This document shows positions 1 to 11,155 of a stretch of DNA of 64,000 nt, piece by piece (the first letter of the stretch is position 1; every line of letters starts with the position of its first letter). The notes under the pieces were generated by a model that had not been told where the DNA came from, made no database searches, and was given only the letters and a program-made list of their open reading frames with translations. This DNA comes from Streptomyces sp. 35G-GA-8. GTDB taxonomy: Bacteria > Actinomycetota > Actinomycetes > Streptomycetales > Streptomycetaceae. Location: assembly GCF_023534745.1 (NCBI RefSeq), contig NZ_JAMHJQ010000010.1:341620-405619 (forward strand). Direction: 5' to 3'. A program made the position numbers and the translations under genes.

Positions 1-460
1 CAGCACCACCGCGGCCGGTGCGCTGCCCTGCTGTTCGAGCAGCGCGGCGACGGCGTTGGCCAGCCATCCGCCCGACGAGTAGCCGAGGAGCACGAACGGC
101 CGGTCGCCCGCCTGCCTCCTGACGGCCTCGGCCTGGAAGCGGACGACCGCCTCCCTGGTCGCCGGCAGCGCCTCCCCCGCCGCGAAGCCGGGGTGGGGCA
201 GCACGGTCACGTCCCGCTCGCCCGCGAACACGGGGGCGAACCAGGCGAAGTAGTGCGGGCCGGAGGGCGCCATCGTCGGCGGGAAGCACAGCAGCGGGAT
301 TCCCGGTCCGGTCGCCAGCGTGATCGACGGCAGTGCGGGCACCTCGTCCGGGGCCGTGAACACCGGCCGCACGCGCGCGGCGGCGGTCACCATGTGCCAC
401 CCCTCCTCGTACAGTCCGAGGTCACATGACTGCCGGAACAGGCCGGTGAACGTGTCCTCG
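1..460 (-). other. Thioesterase domain (truncated at window edge)
   Basis: It follows the D2 ACP and begins near [12 protein letters not shown]. It contains LLCFPP (oxyanion-hole strand region) and GYSSGGW; the nucleophile Ser codon is 76-78 (Ser3618 of gene D). Only about 25 residues after the Ser are visible, so the rest of the alpha/beta-hydrolase fold lies outside the window. Fused type I PKS thioesterases of this form usually cyclise or hydrolyse the finished chain. Macrolactonisation is inferred from the many predicted hydroxyls and is not shown by the sequence. Confidence 0.92.
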
Positions 461-3400
461 GCCGCCAAGGCGGTGGGCGCGGCCGGAGCGTCCACGGTCC
501 CCGAGGCGAGTTCGCGCCGCAGATACCCGGCGAGCGCCGGGCCGGTCGGCTGGTCGAACACGACGGTGGTGGGCAGACGCAGTCCGGTCGCGGTCGCGAG
601 CCGGTTGCGCAGTTCCAGCGCGGTCAAGGAGTCCAGGCCGAGCTGGGTCAGGGAGCCGGAGACATCGAGTTCGTCCGAGGGGTAGCCGAGCACGGCCGCC
701 GCCTGGTCCCGGACGACCCGGAGCACTTCCCGGTCCTGCTCCTCCTCCGTCAGGCCGGTCAACCGCTGGGCCAACCGCTCCACGCCCGCGCCGGCCGCGC
801 CGGCCGCCCTGGTGGTCCGTGGACGCACGAGCCCGCGCAGCAGGGCGGGCACGTCGTCGGGCGCGCCGCGCAGGGCGCCGACGTCGAGCCGCATCGGCAC
901 CACGACGGCGTCATCCGCCGCGCACCCGAGGTCGAACAGCGCGAGGCCCTGCTCCTCGGTCAAGCCGGTGACACCGGAGCGTGACATCCGCGCGACATCG
1001 GTCCCCGCCAGTCCGTCGGTCATCGCGCCGGTCGTGTCCCACAGGCCCCACGCCAGCGACGTCGCGGGCAGACCGGCGGCCCTTCGGTGGTGGGCGAGCG
1101 CGTCGAGGAAGGTGTTGGCCGCCGCGTAGTTGCCCTGGCCAGGATTGCCGAACGTGCCCGCGGCGGAGGAGAACAGCACGAACGCCGACAGGTCCAGGTC
1201 ACGGGTCAGCTCGTGCAGGTGCCAGGCCGCGTCGACCTTCGGCCGGAACACCTTGTCGATCCGTTCGGGGGTCAGCGAGCCGATCACACCGTCGTCCAGC
1301 ACTCCGGCCGAGTGCACCACACCGGTCAGCGGGTGATCCGGGTCCACCGCGGCCAGCAGTTCCGCCAGCGCAGCGGGGTCGGTGACATCGCAGGCGGCGA
1401 GCGTGACCCGCGCGCCGAGGCCGGCGAGCTGCGCGCGGAGGGCGGCGGCGCCGGGCGCGGCGGCGCCACTGCGGCTGGCCAGCAGCAGGTGCCGGACGCC
1501 ATGGCCGGTCACCAGGTGCCGGGTGACAAGGCCGCCCAGCGTGCCGGTGGCCCCGGTCACCAGGACGGTGCCACCGGGCGCGAACTCGACCGGGGACTCC
1601 GCCGTCGACGGTCGGGACGGTGCCAGGCGCGGCACCAGCGGGTCACCGGCGCGCACCGCCACCTGGGGCTCGGAACCGGCGAATACGGCGGGCAGCGCCG
1701 CCCAGGACGCGTCGTGCACGTCCACGTCGACCAACGCGAACCGGTCGGGGTTCTCGGACTGTGCCGACCGGATCAGGCCCCACACCGTCGCGTTGGCGAC
1801 ATTGGGCACGTCCTCGTCCGGCCCGGTCGCGACGGCCCAGCGGGTCACGAAGACGAGGCGGGAGTCGAGGAACCGGTCGTCGGCCAGCCACTCCTGGGCC
1901 AGCCGCAGCGCGCGGAGGGCGGCGCTACGGGCGGCGGGGACCGGCCCCGAGCCGTCCTCGACGCACGGGACGACGACCAGCCCGGGCACCCCGGCCTCGG
2001 CCTCGGCGAGTGCCGCGAGATCGCCGTATTCCTCGACGGCCATGCCCGTCGCGGCGAGACCCGCGCCGACCTTCAGGTCGTCCGGGCCGATAAGAGCGCA
2101 ACCGCGGGAAGGAGCGGGGGCGGCCGCACGGGTCTGTGCGGCCACCCACTCCAACCGGAACAGTGAATCGCGGTGGCGCGCACCCCATTGGTCCGCGGCG
2201 ATCGGCCGCAGGACCAGGGATGCGACCGTCGCCAGGGGGTGTCCCTGTACGTCGGTCAGGTCCAGGGAGACGGCGTCGGGCCCGGCCGGCGTGACCCGTA
2301 CCCGCGCCGTGGTGGCACCGGTCGCGTGCCACCGGACCCCGCTCCAGGAGAACGGCAGCCGGGGCCGACCGGCGTCCTCGACGAGGTCGCCGAGTGTGCA
2401 GGCGTGCAGCGCGGCGTCGAGCAGCGCCGGGTGGACGCCGAACGACGCGGCGTCCCGGTGCTGGGCCTCGTCCAACTCGATCTCGGCGTACACGGCGTCC
2501 TCGCCGCGCCATGCCGCCCTGAGGCCCTGGAAGGCGGGCCCGTATCCGAACCCGGCCCCCGCGAGCCCGTCGTAGAGTCCTTCCACGTCGACGGGTTCGG
2601 CTCCAGCGGGCGGCCATTGTGTGATCGCGGCCGGGTGAGTGGGGGCTCCGGTGGTGAGGAAGCCGGTGGCGTGCCGGGTCCAGTCGGTGTCGGCGACCGG
2701 GTCGTCCGGGCAGGAGTCGATACTCAGCGTCCGGCGGCCGGAGCCGTCGTCGCCGCCGACCGTCACCCGCAGTCGCACGCCGCCGCGTTCGGGCAGCACC
2801 AGCGGTGCGGCCAGGGTCAGTTCGTCCACCTCGTCGAGGCCGAGCCTGCCGCCCGCGGCGAGCGCGAGCTCCACGAATGCCGTGCCCGGCAGGAGGATCG
2901 CCTGCGAGACGGCGTGATCGGCGAGCCACGGGTGGGTGTCCGTACCCAACCTGCCGGTGCATACGAGGCCCTGACCGTCGGCGAGGTCCACGGCGGCGCC
3001 GAGCAGCGGGTGGTCCGCGCCCGCCAGGCCCAGACCGCCGGCGGCTTCGTCGATACGGAGATCACGCGGCGCGTCCAGCCAGTAGCGCCTGCGCTGGAAC
3101 GCGTACGTCGGGAGCGGGACCGAACGCCCGCCGGGGAGCAGCCTCGTCCAGTCCACCCGTACGCCCCTCGTGCCCAGCCGCGCCACGGCGGAGACCAACG
3201 CGGATTCCTCCGGGCGATCGCCGCGCAGCGCCGGTACGAAGACCGCGTCGGGCGCGGACTCCTGGCCCAGCGCGGACAGTGTCCCGCCCGGTCCGATCTC
3301 GACGAAGGTCGCCACACCCTCGGCCACGAGCGTGCCGACGGCGTCGGCGAAGCGCACCGACTCCCGTACGTGCCGCACCCAGTACTCCGGCGAGGCGAGT

Positions 3401-6400
3401 TCCTCGGCGCTCGCCCGCGCACCGATCAGCGTCGACACGAGAGGGATGGTGGGCGCCTCGTAGGACACGCCTTCCAGCACCTGACGGAACTCGTCGAGCA
3501 TCGGCTCCATCAACGGCGAGTGGAACGCGTGGCTGACGCGGAGTCCGGTCACCTTGCGACCGCCCTCACGCCACAGCTCCGCCAGCACCTCCACGTCGGC
3601 GGCGACACCGGAGACGACCACCGAGTTCGGGCCGTTGACCGCCGCGATGCCCACGGTGTCGGGCAGCCCTGGCGCGACCTCGGCCTCGGACGCCTGGATC
3701 GCCGCCATCGCACCGCCTTCGGGCAGCGCCTGCATCAGCGCACCACGAGCCGACACCACCTTCGAAGCATCAGCGAGCGACCACACACCCGCCACGTGCG
3801 CCGCGGCCAGCTCGCCGATCGAGTGTCCGGCCAGCACATCCGGCCGGACACCCCACGACTCCAAGAGCCGGAACAACGCCACCTCGACCGCGAACAGCGC
3901 GGGTTGCGTCACGCCGGTCCGGTGCAGGGCGTCGGCATCGTCACCGAACAGCACGTCGCGCACGGCCGGGTCGAACTCGCCCAGCACCTCGTCCAACGCC
4001 CCGGCGAACACCGGGAACCGCTCGGACAGTTCACGGCCCATGCCGAGCCGCTGCGACCCCTGACCCGAGAACAGGAATCCGACACCGCCCACGGCGACGG
4101 ACCCTTCGACCAGGCCGGGGAAAGGGCGCGCCTCGGCCAGAGCGGTGAGCCCGTCCAGCAGTGCCTCGCGGTCGCCACCGATGACAACGGCCCGGTGGTC
4201 GAATGCCGAACGCGTCGTCGCCAGCGAGTAGCCGATGTCGACCACTCCGGCCCCCGGGTCAGCCGCGACGTGCTCCCGCAGCCGGATCGCCTGATCCCGT
4301 AACGCCTCCGCGTGACGCGCGGACAGCACCCACGGCATGACACCGTCGACCGGCGCGGACGCACCGGCGGGAGCGGACTCCTCGGTGTCCGGGGCCTGCT
4401 CGATGATGGTGTGCGCGTTCGTCCCGCTCACACCGAACGACGAGACGCCCGCCCGCCGCGGCCGGCCCGCCACCGTCCAGGGCCGGGCCTCCGTCAGCAC
4501 GTCGACCGCGCCCGCGGACCAGTCCACGTGCGGGGAGCGCTCGGAGACATGCAGGGTGCGCGGCAGCACGCCGTGCCGCATCGCCATGACCATCTTGATC
4601 ACACCCGCGACACCGGCCGCGGCCTGCGTGTGGCCGACGTTCGACTTCAGCGACCCGAGCCACAGCGGCTCACCGGCACGGTCCTGGCCGTAGGTGGCCA
4701 GCAGCGCCTGCGCCTCGATCGGGTCACCCAGCGTCGTACCGGTCCCGTGCGCCTCCACCGCGTCCACGTCCGACGGGGACAACCCGGCACTCGCGAGCGC
4801 CTGATGGATGACCCGCTGCTGCGACGGACCGTTCGGCGCGGTGAGGCCGTTGGACGCGCCGTCCTGGTTGATCGCCGAACCGCGTACGACCGCCAGCACC
4901 CGGTGACCGTTGCGCCGGGCGTCCGACAGCCGCTCCACCACCAGCATGCCGACCCCTTCACCCCAGCCGGTGCCGTCCGCGTCGGCGGAGAACGCCTTGC
5001 AGCGGCCGTCCGGGGCCAGCCCACGCTGCCTGCTGAACTCCACGAAGGCCGCCGGGCTGGACATCACCGTCACACCGCCCGCCAGCGCCAGCGAGCACTC
5101 GCCGGAGCGCAGGGCCTGAGCCGCCAGATGCAGCGCGACGAGCGACGACGAGCACGCCGTGTCTATCGTCATCGCCGGGCCTTCGAGACCGAGTACGTAG
5201 GACACGCGTCCCGAGGCGACGCTGCCCGAGCTGCCGAAGCCGAGCTGGCCCTCGAAACCCTCCGGAGCGCGCCGGAGCCGGGCGGCGTAGTCGTTGTACA
5301 TCACTCCCGCGAACACGCCGGTCGCGCTGCCCCGCAACGACTTCGGCTCGATCCCGGCCCGTTCCAGCGCCTCCCAGGAGGTCTCCAGCAGCAGCCGCTG
5401 CTGCGGGTCGACCGCCAGCGCCTCGCGCGGCGACATGCCGAAGAACGCCGGGTCGAACTCGGCGGCGTCGTAGAGGAAACCACCCCGTCGGACGCTGCTG
5501 GTGCCGGTGTGCTCGGGGTCCGGGTCGTAGAGCGACTCCACGTCCCAGCCCCGGTCGTCCGGGAAGTCGGACACCGCGTCACGGCCCTCGGCGACCAGTC
5601 GCCACAGGTCCTCCGGCGAGCGCACCCCACCGGGGTAGCGACAGCTCATGCCGACGATGGCGATCGGCTCGTCCTCGGCAACGGCCACCCTGCCGACCGT
5701 CGTCCGCGCGTCGTCGCCGCCGAGCAGCGTGGCGCGCAGATGGCCCGCGAGCACCAGCGGCGTCGGGTAGTCGAAGACCAGCGTCGCGGGCAGCCGCAGC
5801 CCGGTGGCCGCGTCGAGCCGGTTGCGCAGCTCGACCGCGGTGAGCGAGTCGAAGCCGAGTTCGCCGAACGCCCGCTCCGGTTCCACCTCTGCCGCGGACG
5901 CGTGGCCGAGCACGGCGGCGACGCACGTGCGCACGAGATCGAGGAGCAGCGGCAGACGTTCGTCCTCCGGGAGCGCCGATATGCGCGCCGCCAGGCTCCC
6001 GTCGGGCTTCGCGGCCCCTGGGCGCGCCGTGCGCACCAGCGCGCGCAGCAGCGCGGGGACGGCCTCGGGGCGCGCCCGCAGCGGCGCCAGGTCCAGTCGC
6101 ATGGGCACGGCCACGGCCGACGGCAGGGCGATGGCGGCGTCGAACAGCCGCAGCCCCTCCCCGGCGGACAGCGCGGCGACACCGGCACGCGAGAGTCGGC
6201 CGCGGTCGGCCGCGGCCAGTTCGTCGGTCATGCCGCTCGCGTCCGCCCACAGGCCCCACGCGAGCGACGTCGCGGGCAGGCCGCCGGCGCGCCGGTGCTG
6301 GGCGAGGGCGTCGAGATACGCGTTGGCCGCCGCGTAGTTGGCCTGGCCGGCGTTGCCGAACGTGCCGGCGGCGGAGGAGAACAGTACGAACGCCGACAGG

Positions 6401-9400
6401 TCCAGGTCACGGGTCAGCTCGTGGAGGTGCCACGCCGCGTCGACCTTCGGCCGGAACACGGTGTCGATCCGCTCCGGGGTGAGCGACTCGATCACACCGT
6501 CGTCCAGGACACCCGCCGCGTGCACGACGGCCGTCACGGGGTGCTCGGCCAGCAGCGCCGCCACCGCGTCCCGATCGGCCACATCACAGGCGACGGCAGT
6601 GACCTCGGCGCCGAGTCCGACCAACTCGTCACGCAGGCCGCCCACATGGCCGCGTCTGCTCGCCAGCACCAGCCGTCGCACCCCGTGCCGCACCACCAGA
6701 TGCCGCGCCACCAGACCACCGAGCATCCCGCTCGCACCGGTCACCAGCACCGGACCCGCACCGAAACCGGGCCCCTCCGACTCCACCGCGCGCGCACGCA
6801 CAAGCCTCGGCACGAACAACTCACCGGCACGCAGCGCCAGTTGAGGTTCACCGGCGGCGACGGCGCCCGGCAGGGCGTGTACCGAGGCCGCCGACCCGTC
6901 GACATCGACGAGCACGAACCGCCCGGGGTGCTCGGACTGCGCGGCGCGCACAAGGCCCCACACGGGCGCGTTGGCCAGGTCGGTGACGTCCTCGTCGGCG
7001 CCCGCCGAAACCGCGCCGGCGGTGACGAACACCAGCCGCGCCGAGCTCAGCCGGTCATCGGCGAGCCAGCCCCTTACCAGCGCCAGCGCCCGGTGTGTCG
7101 CCTCCGCCGTGCCCTCGGCCGAGGGCACGGGGGCGAACACGAGGTCCGGCACCTCGTCCCGCGCCAGCGCGGCCAGGTCCGGATACGCGCGGGCCGGACC
7201 GGAGGTCTCCACCCGGCCGAGCCCGTCCCCCAGGACCGCCCAGCGGGCGGGGGCGGAGACGGCGGGCCGTACGGGCGACCAGTCGACCCGGAACAGCGAG
7301 TCCAGCCGGTCGCCCCCCAGCCCCTCCGCCGCCAGAGGCCGCAGCGACAGTGCCTCGACCGAGATGACGGGCGCGCCCGTGCCGTCGGCCAGGGCGATCG
7401 CGACGCCCGAGGCGCCCGCCGGGGACAGCCGTCCCCGCAGCGCGGACGCGCCGCTGCTGTGCAGCCGCACGCCACGCCAGGAGTACGGCAGGTGCAGCCG
7501 CTCCGCGTCGGCGACGAAGCCGCCGAGCCCGATGGCGTGCAGCGCGGAGTCGAGCAGCGCGGGGTGCATCCCGAAGGAGCCCGCAGTGTCGCTGTCGGGC
7601 AGTTCCACCTCGACGAACACCTCGTCGCCCCGCCGCCACGCGGCGCGCAGGCCGCGGAACGCGGGCCCGTAGCCGAGTCCCGACGCGGCGAGGTCGTCGT
7701 AACGGCCCTCGATGTCGATCCGCTCGGCCCCCGCGGGCGGCCAGGCGTCCCCACCGGTGGCCGGGAGCGCCTCGCCCGCCGCGAGCGTGCCGAAGGCGTG
7801 CCGCGTCCACGGCTGATCGTCGGGCGCGTCGTCGGCCCGCGAGTAGGCGCTCAGCGCGCGGCGCCCGGACTCGTCCGGCGCCCCGATGGACACCTGGAGC
7901 CGCACCGCGCCGTCCTCCGGCAGGACCAGCGGCGCCGCCAGCGTCAGCTCCTCGATGTGATCGAGCCCGACCTGGTCGCCCGCTCTGATCGCCAGCTCCA
8001 CGAACGCGGCGCCCGGCACGAGGACCACGCCCCCGACCGTGTGGTCGGCCAGCCACGGGTGGGTGGGCAGGGAGAGCCTGCCGGTGAGCAGGGCACCCTC
8101 CTCGTCCGCCAGGGTGACGGCGGCGCCCAGCAGCGGGTGGTCGGCGGGCCGCAGGCCCACCGAGGCCACGTCCCACGTGTGCGCGCCCGCGTCCAGCCAG
8201 AAGCTGGTGCGCTGGAACGGATACGTGGGCAGGTCGATCCGCCGGGCGCCGCGTCCCGCGAACACCGCCTGCCAGTCGAGGGCGACGCCCCGCACGTGCA
8301 GTGCGGCGACCGCCGAGGTGAGCGTGGCGCCCTCGGGCCGGTTCGCACGCGACCCGGCCACCAGCAGCGCGCCCTCGTCGACGCAGTCACGGCCCATCGC
8401 GGTCAGTACCGCGTCCGGGCCCAGCTCCAGGAAGTGCGTGACGCCCTGATCGCGCAGGCACCGGGCACCGTCGAGGAACCGCACCGCCTCGCGGACATGG
8501 CGCACCCAGTGCTCCGGGTCGCGCGCCTGCTCCGGGGCCAGCACGGCGCCGGTCAGGGTGGACACGATCGGGATCGCCGGGCTCCCGTAGGAGACGGTCC
8601 GGGCGACGGCGCGGAAGTCGTCCAGCACGGCGTCCACGTGCGGCGAGTGGAACGCGTGGCTGACCCGCAGGTAGCGGCTCTTCCCGCCGCGTTCCCGCCA
8701 CGCGCTGTCGATGACGGCCACGGCGTCGGCGTCGCCCGCGACCACCGTGGACTCGGGGCCGTTGACCGCCGCGACATCCACCGCGCCGCCGTGCTCGGCG
8801 ACCAGGCGGCGGACGGTGTCCTCGTCCGCGCGCAGCGACAGCATCGCTCCGCCCTCGGGCAGCGCGCCCATCAGCCTGCCACGGGCGGCGACCAGCGCGC
8901 ACGCGTCGGCGAGGGAGAACACGCCCGACACATGCGCCGCCGCCAGCTCCCCGATGGAGTGGCCCGCGAGGAACTGCGGGGCGAGGCCCCATGCCGTGAC
9001 GAGACGGAACAGCGCCACCTCGATCGCGAACAGCGCGGGCTGCGTGTAGGTGGTCAGGTCGAGCAGGGCGGCGGCCTCGGTGCCCTGCTCGGCGAAGAGC
9101 ACGTCCCGCAGCGGCCGGTCCAGATGCGGGTCAAGGCCGGCGCAGATCTCGTCCAGCGCGTGCGCGAACACGGGGAATTCCCCGTACAGTTCGCGGCCCA
9201 TGCCCACCCGCTGGCTGCCCTGTCCGCTGAACAGGAACGCGAGTTTGCCGCGTGTGCCCACCGTGCCGCGCACCAGGTTCGCCGCCTCGCCGCCGGCGGC
9301 CAGGGCCGCGAGCCCGCGCAGCAGCTCCGCGCGGTCGGCGCCGACGACGGCGGCCCTGTGCTCCAGCGCGGTCCTGGTCAGGGCGAGCGAGTAGCCGATG

Positions 9401-10929
9401 TCCGCCGCCGACGCGTCGCGCCCGTCCAGGTGGGACAGGAGAGCGGCGGCACGATCGCGCAGCGCGGCGGGGTCGTTGCCGGACAGTACCCATGGCACCG
9501 CGTCGGCCAGGACGGGGTCGACGGGCTCGGCCGGGTCGTCGTCGGGGTCCACGGCGGGAGCCTGTTCGAGGACGACATGGGCGTTGGTGCCGCTGATACC
9601 GAACGACGACACCGCCGCCCGGTGCGGCTGCCCCGTCGCCGGCCACGGCCGCGCCTCGGTCAGCAGTTCCACGGCATCGGCCGACCAGTCGACATGCCGG
9701 GAGCGCTCGCCGACGTGCAGCGTCCGCGGCAGCATGTCGTGCCGCATCGCCATGACCATCTTGATGACGCCGGCGACGCCCGAAGCGGCCTGGGTGTGGC
9801 CGATGTTGGACTTCAGGGACCCGAGCCACAGCGGTTCACCGGCGCGGTCCTTGCCGTAGGTGGCCAGCAGCGCCTGCGCCTCGATCGGGTCACCCAGCGT
9901 CGTACCGGTGCCGTGCGCCTCGACCGCGTCGACCTGGGCCGGGGTCAGTCCGGCGCTGTCCAGCGCCTGCCGGATCACCCGTTGCTGGGACGGGCCGTTG
10001 GGCGCGGTGAGGCCGTTCGACGCCCCGTCCTGGTTCACCGCGGAACCGCGTACGACCGCCAGCACCTGGTGGCCGTTGCGCCGGGCGTCCGACAGCCGCT
10101 CCAGCAGCAGCATCCCGGCGCCCTCACCCCAGCCGGTGCCGTCGGCGCTGTCGGAGAACGACTTGCACCGGCCGTCCGCGGCGAGGCCGCGCTGCTTGCT
10201 GAAACCGATGAACGTGTTCGGGGTCGCCATCACGGTGACACCGCCCGCGAGGGCGAGCGAACACTCGCCCGACCGCAGCGCCTGGGCCGCCAGATGCAGC
10301 GTGACCAGGGAGGACGAACAGGCGGTGTCCACCGTGACGGCGGGCCCCTCCAACGCGAACGTGTACGACACCCGGCCGGAGGCGACGCTGCCGAAGCTGC
10401 CGGTGCCGAGGAAGCCGTCCAGCCCCTCCGGCACCGACCGCAGCCGCGACACGTAGTCGTGGTACATCACACCCGCGAACACGCCCGTCCTGCTGCCGCG
10501 CAGCGACGACGCGTCGATCCCGGCCCGCTCGAACGCCTCCCACGAGGTCTCCAGCAGCAGCCGCTGCTGCGGGTCCATCGCCAGCGCCTCGCGCGGCGAG
10601 ATCCCGAACACGCCGGGGTCGAACTCGGCCGCGTCGTGCAGGAATCCGCCCTCGGTGAGGAACACGCGCTCCGGGTCCTCGGGGTCGGACAGCTCGACAT
10701 CGCCCCAGCCCCGGTCGGTGGGGAAGGCCGTCACACCGTCGCGACCGTTCGCGACCAGCTCCCACAGGTCCTCGGGTGAGTGCACGTCGCCGGGGTAGCG
10801 GCAGCTCATCCCGATGATCGCGATCGGCTCCTGCTCACCGTCCTCGACCTCGCGCAACCGCCGGCGTGTCTCACGCAGGTCGGCGGTGACCCGCTTCAGG
10901 AAATAACGGAGCTTGTCCTCGTTGTCCAT
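1..10929 (-). CDS. Type I modular PKS, gene D, two modules plus thioesterase (3' end outside window)
   Basis: Terminal subunit of the assembly line. Translating from ATG 10929 gives a frame open to position 1, with 3,643 residues visible and the stop outside the window. The start has GGAG 10 nt upstream and encodes a coiled-coil docking segment ([20 protein letters not shown]). Approximate residues: D1 KS 34-454 (Cys204), AT 558-909, DH 931-1200 (His963), KR 1387-1564, ACP Ser1695; D2 KS 1754-2177 (Cys1926), AT 2280-2619, DH 2639-2911 (His2672), KR 3119-3294, ACP Ser3434; thioesterase from about 3491 with GYSSG nucleophile Ser3618. Both ATs are malonyl-type (GHSIG, HAFHS) and both KRs carry LDD, so both modules should form trans double bonds. 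The TE marks this as the last PKS subunit, releasing the chain probably as a macrolactone. The D1 AT is noticeably less like the other malonyl ATs in the window. The TE Asp and His are not both visible because of the cut. Confidence 0.96.
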   Translation of the reverse strand, partial: MDNEDKLRYFLKRVTADLRETRRRLREVEDGEQEPIAIIGMSCRYPGDVHSPEDLWELVANGRDGVTAFPTDRGWGDVELSDPEDPERVFLTEGGFLHDAAEFDPGVFGISPREALAMDPQQRLLLETSWEAFERAGIDASSLRGSRTGVFAGVMYHDYVSRLRSVPEGLDGFLGTGSFGSVASGRVSYTFALEGPAVTVDTACSSSLVTLHLAAQALRSGECSLALAGGVTVMATPNTFIGFSKQRGLAADGRCKSFSDSADGTGWGEGAGMLLLERLSDARRNGHQVLAVVRGSAVNQDGASNGLTAPNGPSQQRVIRQALDSAGLTPAQVDAVEAHGTGTTLGDPIEAQALLATYGKDRAGEPLWLGSLKSNIGHTQAASGVAGVIKMVMAMRHDMLPRTLHVGERSRHVDWSADAVELLTEARPWPATGQPHRAAVSSFGISGTNAHVVLEQAPAVDPDDDPAEPVDPVLADAVPWVLSGNDPAALRDRAAALLSHLDGRDASAADIGYSLALTRTALEHRAAVVGADRAELLRGLAALAAGGEAANLVRGTVGTRGKLAFLFSGQGSQRVGMGRELYGEFPVFAHALDEICAGLDPHLDRPLRDVLFAEQGTEAAALLDLTTYTQPALFAIEVALFRLVTAWGLAPQFLAGHSIGELAAAHVSGVFSLADACALVAARGRLMGALPEGGAMLSLRADEDTVRRLVAEHGGAVDVAAVNGPESTVVAGDADAVAVIDSAWRERGGKSRYLRVSHAFHSPHVDAVLDDFRAVARTVSYGSPAIPIVSTLTGAVLAPEQARDPEHWVRHVREAVRFLDGARCLRDQGVTHFLELGPDAVLTAMGRDCVDEGALLVAGSRANRPEGATLTSAVAALHVRGVALDWQAVFAGRGARRIDLPTYPFQRTSFWLDAGAHTWDVASVGLRPADHPLLGAAVTLADEEGALLTGRLSLPTHPWLADHTVGGVVLVPGAAFVELAIRAGDQVGLDHIEELTLAAPLVLPEDGAVRLQVSIGAPDESGRRALSAYSRADDAPDDQPWTRHAFGTLAAGEALPATGGDAWPPAGAERIDIEGRYDDLAASGLGYGPAFRGLRAAWRRGDEVFVEVELPDSDTAGSFGMHPALLDSALHAIGLGGFVADAERLHLPYSWRGVRLHSSGASALRGRLSPAGASGVAIALADGTGAPVISVEALSLRPLAAEGLGGDRLDSLFRVDWSPVRPAVSAPARWAVLGDGLGRVETSGPARAYPDLAALARDEVPDLVFAPVPSAEGTAEATHRALALVRGWLADDRLSSARLVFVTAGAVSAGADEDVTDLANAPVWGLVRAAQSEHPGRFVLVDVDGSAASVHALPGAVAAGEPQLALRAGELFVPRLVRARAVESEGPGFGAGPVLVTGASGMLGGLVARHLVVRHGVRRLVLASRRGHVGGLRDELVGLGAEVTAVACDVADRDAVAALLAEHPVTAVVHAAGVLDDGVIESLTPERIDTVFRPKVDAAWHLHELTRDLDLSAFVLFSSAAGTFGNAGQANYAAANAYLDALAQHRRAGGLPATSLAWGLWADASGMTDELAAADRGRLSRAGVAALSAGEGLRLFDAAIALPSAVAVPMRLDLAPLRARPEAVPALLRALVRTARPGAAKPDGSLAARISALPEDERLPLLLDLVRTCVAAVLGHASAAEVEPERAFGELGFDSLTAVELRNRLDAATGLRLPATLVFDYPTPLVLAGHLRATLLGGDDARTTVGRVAVAEDEPIAIVGMSCRYPGGVRSPEDLWRLVAEGRDAVSDFPDDRGWDVESLYDPDPEHTGTSSVRRGGFLYDAAEFDPAFFGMSPREALAVDPQQRLLLETSWEALERAGIEPKSLRGSATGVFAGVMYNDYAARLRRAPEGFEGQLGFGSSGSVASGRVSYVLGLEGPAMTIDTACSSSLVALHLAAQALRSGECSLALAGGVTVMSSPAAFVEFSRQRGLAPDGRCKAFSADADGTGWGEGVGMLVVERLSDARRNGHRVLAVVRGSAINQDGASNGLTAPNGPSQQRVIHQALASAGLSPSDVDAVEAHGTGTTLGDPIEAQALLATYGQDRAGEPLWLGSLKSNVGHTQAAAGVAGVIKMVMAMRHGVLPRTLHVSERSPHVDWSAGAVDVLTEARPWTVAGRPRRAGVSSFGVSGTNAHTIIEQAPDTEESAPAGASAPVDGVMPWVLSARHAEALRDQAIRLREHVAADPGAGVVDIGYSLATTRSAFDHRAVVIGGDREALLDGLTALAEARPFPGLVEGSVAVGGVGFLFSGQGSQRLGMGRELSERFPVFAGALDEVLGEFDPAVRDVLFGDDADALHRTGVTQPALFAVEVALFRLLESWGVRPDVLAGHSIGELAAAHVAGVWSLADASKVVSARGALMQALPEGGAMAAIQASEAEVAPGLPDTVGIAAVNGPNSVVVSGVAADVEVLAELWREGGRKVTGLRVSHAFHSPLMEPMLDEFRQVLEGVSYEAPTIPLVSTLIGARASAEELASPEYWVRHVRESVRFADAVGTLVAEGVATFVEIGPGGTLSALGQESAPDAVFVPALRGDRPEESALVSAVARLGTRGVRVDWTRLLPGGRSVPLPTYAFQRRRYWLDAPRDLRIDEAAGGLGLAGADHPLLGAAVDLADGQGLVCTGRLGTDTHPWLADHAVSQAILLPGTAFVELALAAGGRLGLDEVDELTLAAPLVLPERGGVRLRVTVGGDDGSGRRTLSIDSCPDDPVADTDWTRHATGFLTTGAPTHPAAITQWPPAGAEPVDVEGLYDGLAGAGFGYGPAFQGLRAAWRGEDAVYAEIELDEAQHRDAASFGVHPALLDAALHACTLGDLVEDAGRPRLPFSWSGVRWHATGATTARVRVTPAGPDAVSLDLTDVQGHPLATVASLVLRPIAADQWGARHRDSLFRLEWVAAQTRAAAPAPSRGCALIGPDDLKVGAGLAATGMAVEEYGDLAALAEAEAGVPGLVVVPCVEDGSGPVPAARSAALRALRLAQEWLADDRFLDSRLVFVTRWAVATGPDEDVPNVANATVWGLIRSAQSENPDRFALVDVDVHDASWAALPAVFAGSEPQVAVRAGDPLVPRLAPSRPSTAESPVEFAPGGTVLVTGATGTLGGLVTRHLVTGHGVRHLLLASRSGAAAPGAAALRAQLAGLGARVTLAACDVTDPAALAELLAAVDPDHPLTGVVHSAGVLDDGVIGSLTPERIDKVFRPKVDAAWHLHELTRDLDLSAFVLFSSAAGTFGNPGQGNYAAANTFLDALAHHRRAAGLPATSLAWGLWDTTGAMTDGLAGTDVARMSRSGVTGLTEEQGLALFDLGCAADDAVVVPMRLDVGALRGAPDDVPALLRGLVRPRTTRAAGAAGAGVERLAQRLTGLTEEEQDREVLRVVRDQAAAVLGYPSDELDVSGSLTQLGLDSLTALELRNRLATATGLRLPTTVVFDQPTGPALAGYLRRELASGTVDAPAAPTALAAEDTFTGLFRQSCDLGLYEEGWHMVTAAARVRPVFTAPDEVPALPSITLATGPGIPLLCFPPTMAPSGPHYFAWFAPVFAGERDVTVLPHPGFAAGEALPATREAVVRFQAEAVRRQAGDRPFVLLGYSSGGWLANAVAALLEQQGSAPAAVVL
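500..5670 (-). other. Module D2: KS-AT-DH-KR-ACP, last extension module
   Basis: KS about 4400-5670, Cys codon 5152-5154. AT about 3075-4090, GHSIG and HAFHS. DH about 2200-3015 keeps His (codon 2914-2916) and Pro, but reads [10 protein letters not shown], with Gln at the usual Gly. KR about 1050-1575, LDD B-type, intact. The ACP has LGLDSL instead of LGFDSL, with Ser codon 628-630, a different type from the other twelve ACPs. Expected product: the alpha,beta-double bond of the released acyl chain, if the Gln variant is active. Confidence 0.92.
5735..10830 (-). other. Module D1: KS-AT-DH-KR-ACP, malonyl, alkene-forming
   Basis: KS about 9570-10830, Cys codon 10318-10320. AT about 8205-9258 with GHSIG and HAFHSPHVD; its sequence ([27 protein letters not shown]) departs from the near-identical malonyl ATs elsewhere. 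DH about 7330-8139 with canonical [10 protein letters not shown], His codon 8041-8043. KR about 6240-6770 with LDD and FSSAAG, B-type. ACP Ser codon 5845-5847. Expected product: a trans double bond. Confidence 0.94.
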
Positions 10930-10939
10930 GCCGTCTCTA

Positions 10940-10944
10940 CTCCA
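10940..10944 (-). promoter_or_regulatory. Ribosome-binding site of gene D
   Basis: The coding strand reads TGGAG, 10 nt before ATG 10929. If the 179-bp element were absent, this site would lie inside the end of the gene C reading frame, the usual arrangement of translationally coupled genes. Confidence 0.65.
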
Positions 10945-10976
10945 GGGAACGTCGAGCCAGTGGGGTGGTCGGGCGG

Positions 10977-11155
10977 TAGGGCGTGTATCGAAAGTCCCGC
11001 CTGGCTCGCGACGCCCGGCACGCACGCTCGCCGCGTTGTCGGAGTCGTCCAAGTACGTCCAGTACGAGGACGATCCTCCGCCTTGCGATCGCACGCACCG
11101 GACGCCGCGAGCCCCGCCCTGAGGGCGGACGGCGCTACTTTCGATACACGCCCTA
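10977..11155. mobile_element. 179-bp MITE-like element with 19-bp perfect terminal inverted repeats and TA ends
   Basis: The left end (10977-10995) reads tagggcgtgtatcgaaagt, and the right end (11137-11155) is its exact reverse complement. The inner arms are also imperfectly complementary (for example ggctcgcg near 11003 with cgcgagcc near 11110), and the centre near 11057-11087 pairs around gtcca, so the whole unit can fold into one long hairpin. It has no ORF of its own. The outermost TA on both sides fits a TA target duplication, as made by IS630/Tc1-mariner-type transposases, so a non-autonomous element moved in trans is the best guess. It fills most of the 223-nt C-D gap; the rest holds only the gene D ribosome-binding site. 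Confidence 0.8.

Noticed and set aside
4312-10779. A 2,155-codon open frame on the plus strand opposite gene D
   Set aside because: It is aligned codon-for-codon antisense to the PKS gene. GC-rich codon bias removes stops in that frame, and the translation (Arg, His, Gly rich) has no domain signature. The minus frame has a full set of PKS motifs.
1-10929. Possible frameshift or pseudogene at the left end, because the minus strand here shows only short stop-bounded frames besides the PKS frame
   Set aside because: Translating from 10929 stays open to position 1 with continuous KS, AT, DH, KR, ACP and TE motifs. The frame simply has no stop inside the window.
11000-11140. The C-D intergenic inverted repeat as a simple transcription terminator
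   Set aside because: The 19-bp perfect ends with TA borders, the 179-bp size and the imperfectly paired inner arms fit a transposable unit better than a compact GC stem followed by T residues. It may still affect transcription.
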